From JABDMH01 sp965223165 (GTDB lineage: Bacteria > Bacteroidota > Bacteroidia > Chitinophagales > Saprospiraceae), in the NCBI GenBank assembly GCA_965223165.1, contig CBDCVQ010000018.1, positions 248,001 to 312,000 on the forward strand: a stretch of 64,000 nt of DNA, written 5' to 3'. Below, one piece after another: positions 16,805-23,794 of this stretch; positions within the stretch are counted from its first letter, which is position 1, and every line of letters begins with the position of its first letter. The notes below the pieces were generated by a model, which made no database searches, was not told the DNA's origin, and saw nothing but the letters and a program-made list of their open reading frames with translations. The translations under genes and the position numbers were made by a program.

Positions 16805-16891
16805 GAACCACACCGGTCGCTCAACCTCCTACCCTTGCTGCATTTCTGCCCTGGGGGAGTTCAGAAGGAGCTGACCCTGCGGCACTCACTC
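16798..16891 (-). ncRNA. ffs: Signal recognition particle RNA (small bacterial type)
   Basis: The minus strand reads GAACTCCCCCAGGGCAGAAATGCAGCAAGGG, which is SRP domain IV: the CAGG/AGCA symmetric loop and a GCA-GAAA-UGC hairpin cap. The ends GAGTGAG (16891-16885) and CTCACTC (16804-16798) pair to close the molecule. A T-run follows at 16797-16791. Length is about 94 nt, as in other Bacteroidota. The tetraloop is GAAA instead of the common GGAA; both are GNRA loops. It scaffolds Ffh for co-translational membrane targeting. Its own -7 promoter element sits six bases upstream of the folded 5' end. Confidence 0.85.
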
Positions 16892-16897
16892 GGACTG

Positions 16898-16905
16898 CAA
16901 ATGTA
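16898..16905 (-). promoter_or_regulatory. -7 promoter element (TACATTTG) of the SRP RNA
   Basis: Minus-strand TACATTTG matches TAnnTTTG exactly and ends six bases before the predicted RNA 5' end, the spacing expected for this class of promoter. This supports both the promoter and the RNA boundary. Confidence 0.6.
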
Positions 16906-17112
16906 AAAGATTTGGTGAAAAGAGGCCAGAGAGTTTAGGGTGAGCCTGCGATATCACACGTTTGGCAGGGCAGCTGAGTCAGGTACGAGGACGCCCTGGG
17001 GCAAAGCGTTTGAACGGGGAGTTGTCGTACAGGCGTCTAGTCGTGGAGATATTGAAGCGTTGAGTCTGCCTCTGCCTCAGTAGAAGCTGTCGGATAGAGA
17101 TGCATAGATCGT
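16906..17112. other. Intergenic stretch without recognised features
   Basis: About 200 bases between the SRP RNA promoter and the end of the pseudouridine synthase gene. No plausible gene, repeat or RNA fold stood out. GC content resembles the coding regions. Confidence 0.4.
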
Positions 17113-17829
17113 CTAGGAGTCCGGCAACTTACCAGCATACGCCGGTAGGGGAAAATCCCGAAAGAGAGACCAGGGCCAAGCGTCAGGCATTGGTGCCGAC
17201 AGCTCGATGGGCTGGCGCTTGACGGGATGCTCGAAGGACATGCTGTAGCAGTGCAAACCGATGCGATGTCGATCCAAGGGAGAGCCGCCGTACTTTAGAT
17301 CACCGAGGATGGGACAACCCAAGGACGCTAGCGCTACCCGCAATTGATGTGACCGACCGGTCTCCGGCGTCAGTCTCCAAAGATGCAGGCCATCGATGGC
17401 AGCCACCACCTGATACTTGGTGATCGCCTCCTTGGCCTCCTTGTCTGCTTTCGCTCCTATCCGCACTGTGTTGCGCGAGCGGTCCTTCACCAGATAATGT
17501 CTCACGAGCCCAAATTCACGTGCCGGCCGTTGACGCGTGATGGCCAGGTAGCATTTGGCCATCTGCTGCGACTGAAACAGGCGATTTATGCGTGGGAGCG
17601 CCTTGGAGGTCTTGGCAAAAAGGAGCAAGCCGGACACGGGGCGATCCAGTCGATGGCAGAGACCCAAGTACGCATCGCCAGGCTTCTGGTACTTCTCCTT
17701 GAGATGTTGTTTGGTCAGCTCAAAGAGGTTTGCGTCGCCCGTTCGATCCCCCTGCACCAGCCAGCCGGCGGGCTTGTCGATGGCAAGCAAATGGTTATCT
17801 TCGTACACCTCGCGGATGACCTGTCTCAT
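17113..17829 (-). CDS. RluA-family RNA pseudouridine synthase
   Basis: 238 residues. The catalytic motif is LCHRLDRPVSGLLLFAKT, with the nucleophilic Asp in HRLDRPVSG. The opening VYEDNHLLAIDKPAGWLVQGD and later LTPETGRSHQLRVALASLG with LGDLKYGG are typical of single-domain RluA enzymes lacking an S4 domain. It isomerises specific uridines in rRNA or tRNA; the target cannot be read from sequence. Its start codon lies 16 bases from the divergent mqnD start, so the two promoters must overlap each other's genes. Confidence 0.9.
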   Translation of the reverse strand: MRQVIREVYEDNHLLAIDKPAGWLVQGDRTGDANLFELTKQHLKEKYQKPGDAYLGLCHRLDRPVSGLLLFAKTSKALPRINRLFQSQQMAKCYLAITRQRPAREFGLVRHYLVKDRSRNTVRIGAKADKEAKEAITKYQVVAAIDGLHLWRLTPETGRSHQLRVALASLGCPILGDLKYGGSPLDRHRIGLHCYSMSFEHPVKRQPIELSAPMPDAWPWSLFRDFPLPAYAGKLPDS

Positions 17830-17845
17830 ACTTTAAGCACACCTG

Positions 17846-18664
17846 ATGTCTCTTTCAATCGGATTTTCTCCCTGCCCAAATGACACCTACATTTTCTACG
17901 CCCTGGTGCATGGCGCCATTGATACCGGTGGCCTTGACTTCCATCCCCTCCTGGCGGATGTACAAGAACTCAACGAGATGGCCCTCCATGGCCAATTGGA
18001 CATCACAAAGATAAGTTTCCACGCCTTCAGACAATTGACTGATCAATACGTGCTCCTGGATAGCGGTAGCGCATTAGGCAATGATTGTGGCCCGATTCTC
18101 ATTGCCGCCGAAGCACTAAGACCGGAGGACTTGGATGGCAAGCGAGTAGCTATACCCGGGGAGCATACCACGGCCCACTTTCTGCTGGACTACTTCCTCC
18201 CGGTATCGGTGGAGAAGCACTTTATGCTATTCAGTGAGATTGAACCAGCCGTAGCCGCTGGCGAAGTCGATGCCGGCGTGATCATCCATGAGAATCGCTT
18301 CACCTTTCGCGATCGAGGCTTGGTTGAAGTACAGGATCTGGGCGCCTACTGGGAGCAGAAGTCCGGCCATCCCATTCCCCTTGGAGGGATTCTGGGCCAT
18401 CGCCGCCTACCGCATGATGTACTTACCAAGGTGGAGAAGCTCATTCGGCAGAGCATCGAGTATGCCCATCAACATCCGGAGGAGGTCATCCCCTATGTTC
18501 GCCAGTATGCCCAAGAGATGACCGAACCGGTGATGTGGCAGCACATACGCCTATACGTCAATCCATATTCGCTCAGCCTGGGAGACAAGGGCCGACGTGC
18601 CATCCAGTACTTCTTACGTCACGGCAATGCCGTCTCGGCAGGCAAACCATTCCTGAGCCACTGA
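17846..18664 (+). CDS. mqnD: 1,4-dihydroxy-6-naphthoate synthase
   Basis: 272 residues. The N-terminus SIGFSPCPNDTYIFYALVHG and DVQELNEMALHGQLDITKIS, then GCGP-like NDCGPILIA, are diagnostic for MqnD. It acts in the futalosine route of menaquinone synthesis, converting cyclic dehypoxanthine futalosine to 1,4-dihydroxy-6-naphthoate. The fold is that of a periplasmic binding protein, but the enzyme is cytoplasmic. Other mqn genes are not in the window. No room for a promoter in the 16-base gap to rluA. Confidence 0.93.
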   Translation: MSLSIGFSPCPNDTYIFYALVHGAIDTGGLDFHPLLADVQELNEMALHGQLDITKISFHAFRQLTDQYVLLDSGSALGNDCGPILIAAEALRPEDLDGKRVAIPGEHTTAHFLLDYFLPVSVEKHFMLFSEIEPAVAAGEVDAGVIIHENRFTFRDRGLVEVQDLGAYWEQKSGHPIPLGGILGHRRLPHDVLTKVEKLIRQSIEYAHQHPEEVIPYVRQYAQEMTEPVMWQHIRLYVNPYSLSLGDKGRRAIQYFLRHGNAVSAGKPFLSH

Positions 18665-18868
18665 CCCCCGCCTCGTCAAGTTCCAGAAGACGACGATTTC
18701 ACCTCGCTCACCCATGAGCAAGATCAGCCTAATACAGCCTCGGCTCGCCGGCCGACGAGTCGGTTCCAGGGGCCGTACGTATAGGTGGCAAGCAGCGGCA
18801 AACAGGGCACATCAATGAATTACGATTTTCCGTAACTTATTGTGTCTTGAAAAAAATGTACTTACATA

Positions 18869-18899
18869 TTGCATAAATTCATAATTTGTTCTATATTTG
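18869..18899 (+). promoter_or_regulatory. Orphan Bacteroidota-type promoter
   Basis: TTG (18869-18871), 20 bases, then TATATTTG (18892-18899): a full -33/-7 match within an AT-rich stretch. No coding region follows for nearly 500 bases. An intrinsic terminator begins 43 bases downstream, so the product should be a very short RNA. Confidence 0.65.
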
Positions 18900-18905
18900 T
18901 CTCGG

Positions 18906-18969
18906 TGTAAGTTTTGGTTATTAAATAATCAATCGGTTTTTGCTCGTGAAAAGTCACGAGCTTTTTTTT
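18906..18969 (+). ncRNA. Predicted short untranslated RNA (about 64 nt)
   Basis: Bounded by the promoter at 18869-18899 and the terminator at 18942-18969. The interior is AU-rich and unstructured-looking (GGTTATTAAATAATCAATCGG, with a short ATTATTTAAT-like palindrome near TTATTAAATAA) before the terminator hairpin. No ORF. It could be a small regulatory RNA or a prematurely terminated leader. I cannot assign a known family. Confidence 0.4.
18942..18969 (+). terminator. Intrinsic terminator of the short RNA
   Basis: Perfect 8-bp stem GCTCGTGA / TCACGAGC with AAAG loop (18942-18961) followed by eight T residues (18962-18969). This is the strongest intrinsic terminator in the region. Confidence 0.8.
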
Positions 18970-19383
18970 GCCCTCATGTAAGATCCCAACCCGTAGCCCG
19001 CTCTCAGCGCTGATACGACGGGGCTTTCAGTCGGCCACCATGCCTTCCATCGTATGGGGCTGAGCTCCCTTCCCAGGGCCCAATCCTCGCCGGCTGATTT
19101 GGTGCTAGTCGATAGATGACTTTACCCGATCGAACCTCTTCCGGAGGGCTTAGACTGGGGCAAAAGTAGGTGTGCAAGCTGTGGTGGTTTCAAGCGCTTG
19201 AGGCTGACCCTGTTACCACTCTAGGTTCAATCAGAAGGCAGGTAGTCAGGCTCCCTCCTGTCCATTTTGACTTCGAGTCGATTCCCCCTTTCTTTTTATG
19301 GACAAATTTTATATTTTGACCTCATGGAGCGAATCATTTTTGTCCCATTCTTTTCTATTAAATTTCCTTAAATCAATTAGCGT
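18970..19383. other. Intergenic region without assigned gene
   Basis: About 410 bases between the short-RNA terminator and the small HTH gene. I checked both strands for RNase P, tmRNA and 6S landmarks and for tRNA T-loops and saw none that convince. The last 60 bases turn AT-rich, presumably the promoter of the HTH gene. Confidence 0.35.
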
Positions 19384-19635
19384 ATGAATATCACATTCGA
19401 GGAACTTCGGCGTGTAAAACACAGCCTGCCTACCGGTAGCATAAGCAGGATGGCTAGAGAACTGGAAGTCTCTGAACAAACCATTCGAAACTACTTTGGC
19501 GCCGAAAAATACATGGATGGTCAAACGGTAGATCGTCACGTGCAGCCGGGACCAAACGGAGGGATCGTACATCTGCAGGACACCACTATACTCGATTTGG
19601 CTAAGCGCATCATTGCCGAAAGCCACGCTTCATAA
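19384..19635 (+). CDS. Small helix-turn-helix DNA-binding protein
   Basis: 83 residues. SISRMARELEVSEQTIRNYFGAEKY has the HTH shape, with turn residues around LEVSEQT, a recognition helix QTIRNYFGA, and a tail VQPGPNGGIVHLQDTTILD. Small proteins of this form are widespread in Bacteroidota, but I know of no defined function. Single gene with a strong terminator right after it. It may be a nucleoid-associated or regulatory protein (inference). Confidence 0.65.
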   Translation: MNITFEELRRVKHSLPTGSISRMARELEVSEQTIRNYFGAEKYMDGQTVDRHVQPGPNGGIVHLQDTTILDLAKRIIAESHAS

Positions 19636-19660
19636 AGCAATTCGATAGAAAGAACGATAA

Positions 19661-19695
19661 GGGCCGGCAGAAAACTGCTGGCCCTTTCTTTTTTG
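19661..19695 (+). terminator. Intrinsic terminator after the HTH gene
   Basis: GGGCCGGCAG / CTGCTGGCCC with AAAA loop (19661-19684), ten paired positions including one G-T, followed by TTTCTTTTTT. It ends the HTH transcript and precedes the converging trmN6 stop. Confidence 0.8.
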
Positions 19696-19713
19696 CCCCA
19701 TACGTGACAGCGC

Positions 19714-20415
19714 TTACAGATAGAAGTCCGAGGTCAGCTGCTGGAAGGCCGGTGACCCAAGCATCAGTTCCCGTTCCCGTAGGTCAGCAACATACTTACG
19801 GCCAAAAGCGGCGAGCACCCGGTGTGGTTTGTCCCCGCCGTGCGGATAGACGAGTGTACGCTCCTGTATTTGCAAACCCACATTCCCTGCCAGATCTTCC
19901 AGCCGTTGCCAATCTGCCATCGGGTAAATCAGGCAAAATCGGCCATCGGTCGCAAGTAATCTCGAGGCAGCCAGCGTGAGTTGTACCGGATCTAAGCGCA
20001 ACGTATGTCTCGCCACCTGCCTGGCCATCGGCATCTCGGTATGCGGGGTGGGTTGGAAGTAGGGAGGATTGCAAATAATCCCGTCAAAAAGGCCCGTAGC
20101 GGGTCTGTAGGATCTGACATCGCCCCACACGGCTCTTAGTCGCTTGGACCAGGGACTAACGGCAAAGTTGTGCCGGGCATCGGCCAAGGCTATCGGATCC
20201 ACCTCGATGCCAACTACCTCGGCAGCCGGCAATCGCTGGGTCAGCATAAGGGCGAGCAGGCCCGAGCCCGTTCCGATATCGAGGACACGTTTACATCCCC
20301 TGAGTGGTGCCCATGCGCCCAACACCACACTATCTATACCGACCTTCATCGCCGACCGTTGGTCATGGACGGTAAACTGCCGGAAGCAAAAGGGTGTCCT
20401 TGACGGATTATCCAT
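19714..20415 (-). CDS. trmN6: tRNA1(Val) (adenine37-N6)-methyltransferase family
   Basis: 233 residues from the ATG at 20415. Class I methyltransferase: VLDIGTGSGLLALMLTQRL (SAM motif I), VVGIEVDPIALADARHN (motif II) and the catalytic NPPY in IICNPPYFQPTP, as in amino-methyltransferases acting on adenine. FCFRQFTVHDQRSAMKVGIDSVVLGAW is the family opening. It methylates N6 of A37 in tRNA-Val in E. coli. Its start lies eight bases inside the end of the SdpI gene, so the two are coupled. Confidence 0.85.
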   Translation of the reverse strand: MDNPSRTPFCFRQFTVHDQRSAMKVGIDSVVLGAWAPLRGCKRVLDIGTGSGLLALMLTQRLPAAEVVGIEVDPIALADARHNFAVSPWSKRLRAVWGDVRSYRPATGLFDGIICNPPYFQPTPHTEMPMARQVARHTLRLDPVQLTLAASRLLATDGRFCLIYPMADWQRLEDLAGNVGLQIQERTLVYPHGGDKPHRVLAAFGRKYVADLRERELMLGSPAFQQLTSDFYL

Positions 20416-20749
20416 CTGCTTCCTCTGTCCCAAATCTCTGCTGGAGATGTCGCTCGGTGATGGGAATGATCAAAATAACCGCCAGGACAATCAGACCACC
20501 CACGACCAAAAAGGCGTGCTCCCTCGGTAGCAGCAGAAAGCAGAGGACCTGCAGGACATTTAGGGCCAGGGAAAGCACGATAAAGATCCAGGATGCAAAG
20601 CGGTTGGCCGCATGCCACGTCTCTTGGTTGCGCATCGATCGTTTGGTCCGATACCCATAGGTCCTATTGATTGACTTTGGTGACAGCGACCAGGTGATGA
20701 GCGCAATGATCAGCAGCAGCGGACCCAGGAGAAAGTATAGCATCGACAT
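20408..20749 (-). CDS. SdpI family membrane protein
   Basis: 113 residues from the ATG at 20749. Three hydrophobic helices. The SdpI signature YGYRTKRSMRNQETWHAANRF lies between helix 1 and helix 2. In Bacillus SdpI is the immunity and signalling protein for the SdpC toxin. Stand-alone members like this are common and of unknown role, and no toxin gene is visible here. Upstream of and overlapping trmN6. Confidence 0.75.
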   Translation of the reverse strand: MSMLYFLLGPLLLIIALITWSLSPKSINRTYGYRTKRSMRNQETWHAANRFASWIFIVLSLALNVLQVLCFLLLPREHAFLVVGGLIVLAVILIIPITERHLQQRFGTEEADG

Positions 20750-20784
20750 TCTGCGAAAAAATGATACATTACGACGACACAATT

Positions 20785-20792
20785 TAGGTTTT
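20785..20792 (+). promoter_or_regulatory. Possible -7 element (TAGGTTTT) of the helicase gene
   Basis: TAGGTTTT is one base off TAnnTTTG. Initiation a few bases downstream would give a leader of about 25 bases ending at the proposed CTG start (20825). Weak on its own. Confidence 0.25.
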
Positions 20793-20824
20793 AATCGGCG
20801 CTTGCCTGCTTAACGTTTTCCGCT

Positions 20825-22108
20825 CTGAAGGATCCCATCGTCATTGGTCAAGATTTTCATGACATTCTCGATGAGCTAGAGCAGTCCAACCAACATTACT
20901 TCATCACGGGAAAGGCAGGCACGGGGAAATCCACGCTGCTCCAGGTCTTTCGTAAGACGACTAAGAAGAAGACGGTGGTGCTTGCCCCCACCGGGGTAGC
21001 CGCCCTCAATGTGCACGGCCAAACTATTCATTCGTTCTTTGGTTTTGCTCCTCGCCTACTCACCTCCCGAGACATTGAGAAAAGGAAGAACTCAAAGCTG
21101 CTCCGGTCGGTCGAGGTCATCATCATTGACGAAATCTCCATGGTGCGTGCCGATCAACTGGACAACATCGACTATGCTCTGCGGCTCAATCGCAACCGTC
21201 CTGAAGTCTTTGGCGGCGTGCAAATGATATTTATTGGGGATATGTACCAACTGCCCCCGGTAGTGGCTACCCCCTTTGAGAAAAACTACTTTCAGTCCGT
21301 CTACACCAGCCCCTACTTCTTTTCCGCTAAGGTCTTTGAACAAGGCTTCGAGCTCCAACCCATTGAGCTTACCAAGGTCTACCGGCAGGAGGAAATGCAT
21401 TTCATCCGATTGCTCCAGGCCATCCGCTCCTCGCAGGTAGACGAAGCGGTTCTATCCGCTCTGAATCAACGGGTACAGCCACAGATCGAGGCTAAGAAGG
21501 ACTACATCACCTTGACTACACGCAATCAGGTAGCCAACGCGATCAACCGGAGACAGTTGGCTCGATTACCTACGCCAACCTTCCAGTACAGCGCTAAGGT
21601 CACAGGTCAATTTAGACCGCAGCACTACCCCACGGAGACGCTCTTGACCTTGAAGAAAGGGGCCCAGGTCATGTTTATTCGAAACGACGCACTCAAGCGA
21701 TATGTCAACGGCACGCTAGGCACGGTCAAAACCCTGACCGAAGACCAAGTCTGTGTCAGCATCGGCACCGGGCAAAAGGAAAAAGTGATCGAAGTGGATC
21801 GACAGGAATGGGAAATGCTCAAGTACGTAGCGCAGGGCGCCGAGATCAAGGCCGAAGCGATCGGCTCCTTTCATCAATATCCGATTCGCCTGGCCTGGGC
21901 CATTACCGTACACAAGAGTCAGGGAAAGACCTTTGAGCAGGTCATCATCGACCTCAAGGGTGGTGCCTTTGAGCATGGTCAAACGTATGTAGCCTTGAGT
22001 CGATGTCGCACCCTATCAGGCATCATCCTCCGTCAGCCCATCCAATATCGAGATGTGTTGCTGGACGAGCGCATTGTGGAGTTTCACCAGGATATGCTCA
22101 GGAGATAG
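20825..22108 (+). CDS. PIF1/RecD2-like superfamily 1 helicase
   Basis: About 427 residues. Walker A YFITGKAGTGKST lies near residue 30, then APTGVAALNVHGQTIHSFF, Walker B IIIDEISMVRAD, IFIGDMYQLPPV, ITVHKSQGKTF and the final VALSRCR. All are standard SF1B motifs. Such helicases unwind DNA 5' to 3' in repair or replication. In the frame upstream of Walker A there is a stop at 20792 and no ATG, GTG or TTG. The start must lie between 20795 and about 20910, and CTG at 20825 gives the expected N-terminus. Compact form without added nuclease or UvrD parts. Confidence 0.85.
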   Translation: MKDPIVIGQDFHDILDELEQSNQHYFITGKAGTGKSTLLQVFRKTTKKKTVVLAPTGVAALNVHGQTIHSFFGFAPRLLTSRDIEKRKNSKLLRSVEVIIIDEISMVRADQLDNIDYALRLNRNRPEVFGGVQMIFIGDMYQLPPVVATPFEKNYFQSVYTSPYFFSAKVFEQGFELQPIELTKVYRQEEMHFIRLLQAIRSSQVDEAVLSALNQRVQPQIEAKKDYITLTTRNQVANAINRRQLARLPTPTFQYSAKVTGQFRPQHYPTETLLTLKKGAQVMFIRNDALKRYVNGTLGTVKTLTEDQVCVSIGTGQKEKVIEVDRQEWEMLKYVAQGAEIKAEAIGSFHQYPIRLAWAITVHKSQGKTFEQVIIDLKGGAFEHGQTYVALSRCRTLSGIILRQPIQYRDVLLDERIVEFHQDMLRR

Positions 22109-22474
22109 GCAGCGCGTAATCGCACCCACATTTTTTGGGCATGTGGACAATCGCAAGACGGACCATTCCAGGCCGCTAGGCGGTGACCGTGGATAGGAGG
22201 ATTCCCTGTGCAGTACTTTCCCATAAACCGTCTCTTTGCTATTTTAAACCTGGATATGCATTGGAGTTTCACCGTGAGCGTCAAATGTGTATTAAAGATG
22301 GGGCTCCAAGTGCTCTTTTTGACTCGTCCCGACCATCGCTGGCTGGATCATTCTGCTGAGCATCAAAAAGCGTCCCGAGTTGATCTCGGAATGCCCACAT
22401 GTGTAGCAGATCTGGCTCGCAGCAGAGAATTCCAATGCGGTATCCATGTTAAAAGCACATTGCTCGAATAAAAT
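22109..22474. other. Intergenic region, possibly non-coding
   Basis: About 365 bases. A GTG-started frame (22208-22471) exists but has no recognisable motifs. A small inverted word pair (CGAGTTGATCTCG near 22377) is the only structure noted. The end must hold signals for the small ORF at 22475. Confidence 0.3.
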
Positions 22475-22603
22475 ATGACTAGCAAGAGAAAACGACGAAG
22501 ACGTCGCAAGGAGAAAAGAGAAGAGCGGAAGATCTTTGCCATTATCGTGATCGTTACCGTGATCCTTCTCATCCTCGGCTATTTATTCTATACCTCTTCT
22601 TAG
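22475..22603 (+). CDS. Small basic single-helix membrane protein (42 aa)
   Basis: ATG at 22475 and TAG at 22601-22603. The first 19 residues are very basic (MTSKRKRRRRRKEKREERK), followed by one hydrophobic helix (IFAIIVIVTVILLILGYLF) and YTSS. The positive-inside rule places the basic end in the cytoplasm. No family recognised. It looks real because charge and hydrophobicity are cleanly separated. Function unknown. Confidence 0.5.
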   Translation: MTSKRKRRRRRKEKREERKIFAIIVIVTVILLILGYLFYTSS

Positions 22604-22650
22604 GACGCCCCGCGGCGTGCCTCAGCAGAGCCTCCTGGTAGAGCCCAGGA

Positions 22651-23118
22651 CTACTGGCACGGAGCGCTCGAATGCGCCTCAGCCCGATGCTCCCGAAGGG
22701 CCTTGGTGAGGGGGTGTAGCTCTAATCCAAGCTCAGGCTCAAACGTCACCTTGTGGCGCCGATCACGCAATACCACTTCGATAAACTCCCTGCCCTGATC
22801 CACGCAGTCCGGACAGCCTTGGATCGTATCCAGACCAAAGAATCGCTCATCCACCAGTGCGGAAAGATGATTCCACGCTTGCCGGGTGATCGGGATGCTG
22901 CACTCCTTGATGGGCAGCAGTGTGCCGTGCGATGGGTGTTGGGCGTATTTGATCTCTTGGGGCGTGATATCGGCCACCTTGACGCAGTAGCCCATGCACA
23001 GGCCAAAAGCCGTTCCGCTCTTGATAGCCAGCAAATCCGGGGCTCCCTCCAGGTTGTTCTCGTCGTCTTTGGTGCAAGCCCACAGTAGGGCCAGCAATAG
23101 AATGATTGTTCTAGGCAT
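22651..23118 (-). CDS. Lipoprotein of unknown function, Cys-rich
   Basis: 155 residues. MPRTIILLLALLWAC is a lipoprotein signal with Cys at residue 15. The mature part opens with IKSGTAFGLCMGYCVKVADI, a CxxxC motif resembling small Bacteroidota lipoproteins with SxTSFGMCxGYC-type openings. A second pair GCPDC is near residue 117. The conserved cysteines suggest disulfides or metal binding. No enzyme family assigned. Divergent from miaE. Confidence 0.65.
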   Translation of the reverse strand: MPRTIILLLALLWACTKDDENNLEGAPDLLAIKSGTAFGLCMGYCVKVADITPQEIKYAQHPSHGTLLPIKECSIPITRQAWNHLSALVDERFFGLDTIQGCPDCVDQGREFIEVVLRDRRHKVTFEPELGLELHPLTKALREHRAEAHSSAPCQ

Positions 23119-23183
23119 GTATTAATTTCTGTTTATATCTAGATAGACGCACAGATGTCACCGTATGTTGGGTCGCGACTTAC

Positions 23184-23191
23184 TATTTTTG
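23184..23191 (+). promoter_or_regulatory. -7 promoter element (TATTTTTG) of miaE
   Basis: Plus-strand TATTTTTG, 18 bases before the ATG at 23210. The nearest TTG upstream is only 13 bases away, closer than ideal. Confidence 0.35.
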
Positions 23192-23209
23192 TCGGCAATC
23201 TCACCGAGT

Positions 23210-23794
23210 ATGAAACTCAATCTAGACATCAAAGTGCCAAGTTCGGATGCTTGGCTTCAGGCAGTCTTATCCGATTTTGACGCCTTCCTGCAAGACCATG
23301 CTGACTGCGAGCGAAAGGCCTCCGCCATGGCGATGAGCTTTGTAGCCAAGTATCCCGATCGGGTGGAGATCATCCCGGAGCTGATCGAAACCGCCATCGA
23401 GGAGCTAGAGCACTTCCAGCGTGTCTATGATCTACTGGCAGCCAGGGGTCGGCAACTCCTGCATTCCATCGGAGAAGATCCCTACGCTAAGGCACTGGTC
23501 AAACAATGTCACTCCGGCAAGATCGAGCGGTTTTTGGATCGCCTCCTCATTGCCAGCGTGATGGAGACTCGGGGAGCGGAGCGATTCCGCCTGGTCGCAG
23601 AGGCCATGGATGAGGCCGAGCTTAAGCGTTTTTATAAAGAACTCTGGACCTCCGAGGCGAAGCACGGGCATATCTTTGTCAAGATGGCGCTTAACTACTT
23701 TGACCATGCGCAGGTCTATGCCAGATTAGACTGGTGGCTGGATCGGGAGGCCGAAATCATCGAAAATCTGCCCCTCCGACCCGCCTTGCATTGA
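23210..23794 (+). CDS. miaE: tRNA-(ms2io6A)-hydroxylase
   Basis: 194 residues from the ATG at 23210. A non-haem di-iron helical bundle with ligand motifs: DCERKASAMAMS, IETAIEELEHFQRVYDLL (Glu and ExxH), VMETRGAERF and LWTSEAKHGHIF. It hydroxylates the isopentenyl group of ms2i6A37 in tRNA using O2. Its stop codon directly abuts the stop of the converging glycosyltransferase gene (TGA then TCA), leaving no spacer. Confidence 0.88.
   Translation: MKLNLDIKVPSSDAWLQAVLSDFDAFLQDHADCERKASAMAMSFVAKYPDRVEIIPELIETAIEELEHFQRVYDLLAARGRQLLHSIGEDPYAKALVKQCHSGKIERFLDRLLIASVMETRGAERFRLVAEAMDEAELKRFYKELWTSEAKHGHIFVKMALNYFDHAQVYARLDWWLDREAEIIENLPLRPALH

Noticed and set aside
18970..19300. Possible tmRNA, RNase P or 6S RNA
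   Set aside because: None of their conserved core sequences could be found on either strand.
22208..22471. GTG-started 87-codon frame before the small basic protein
   Set aside because: No recognisable pattern, no start signal, and composition unlike neighbouring genes.
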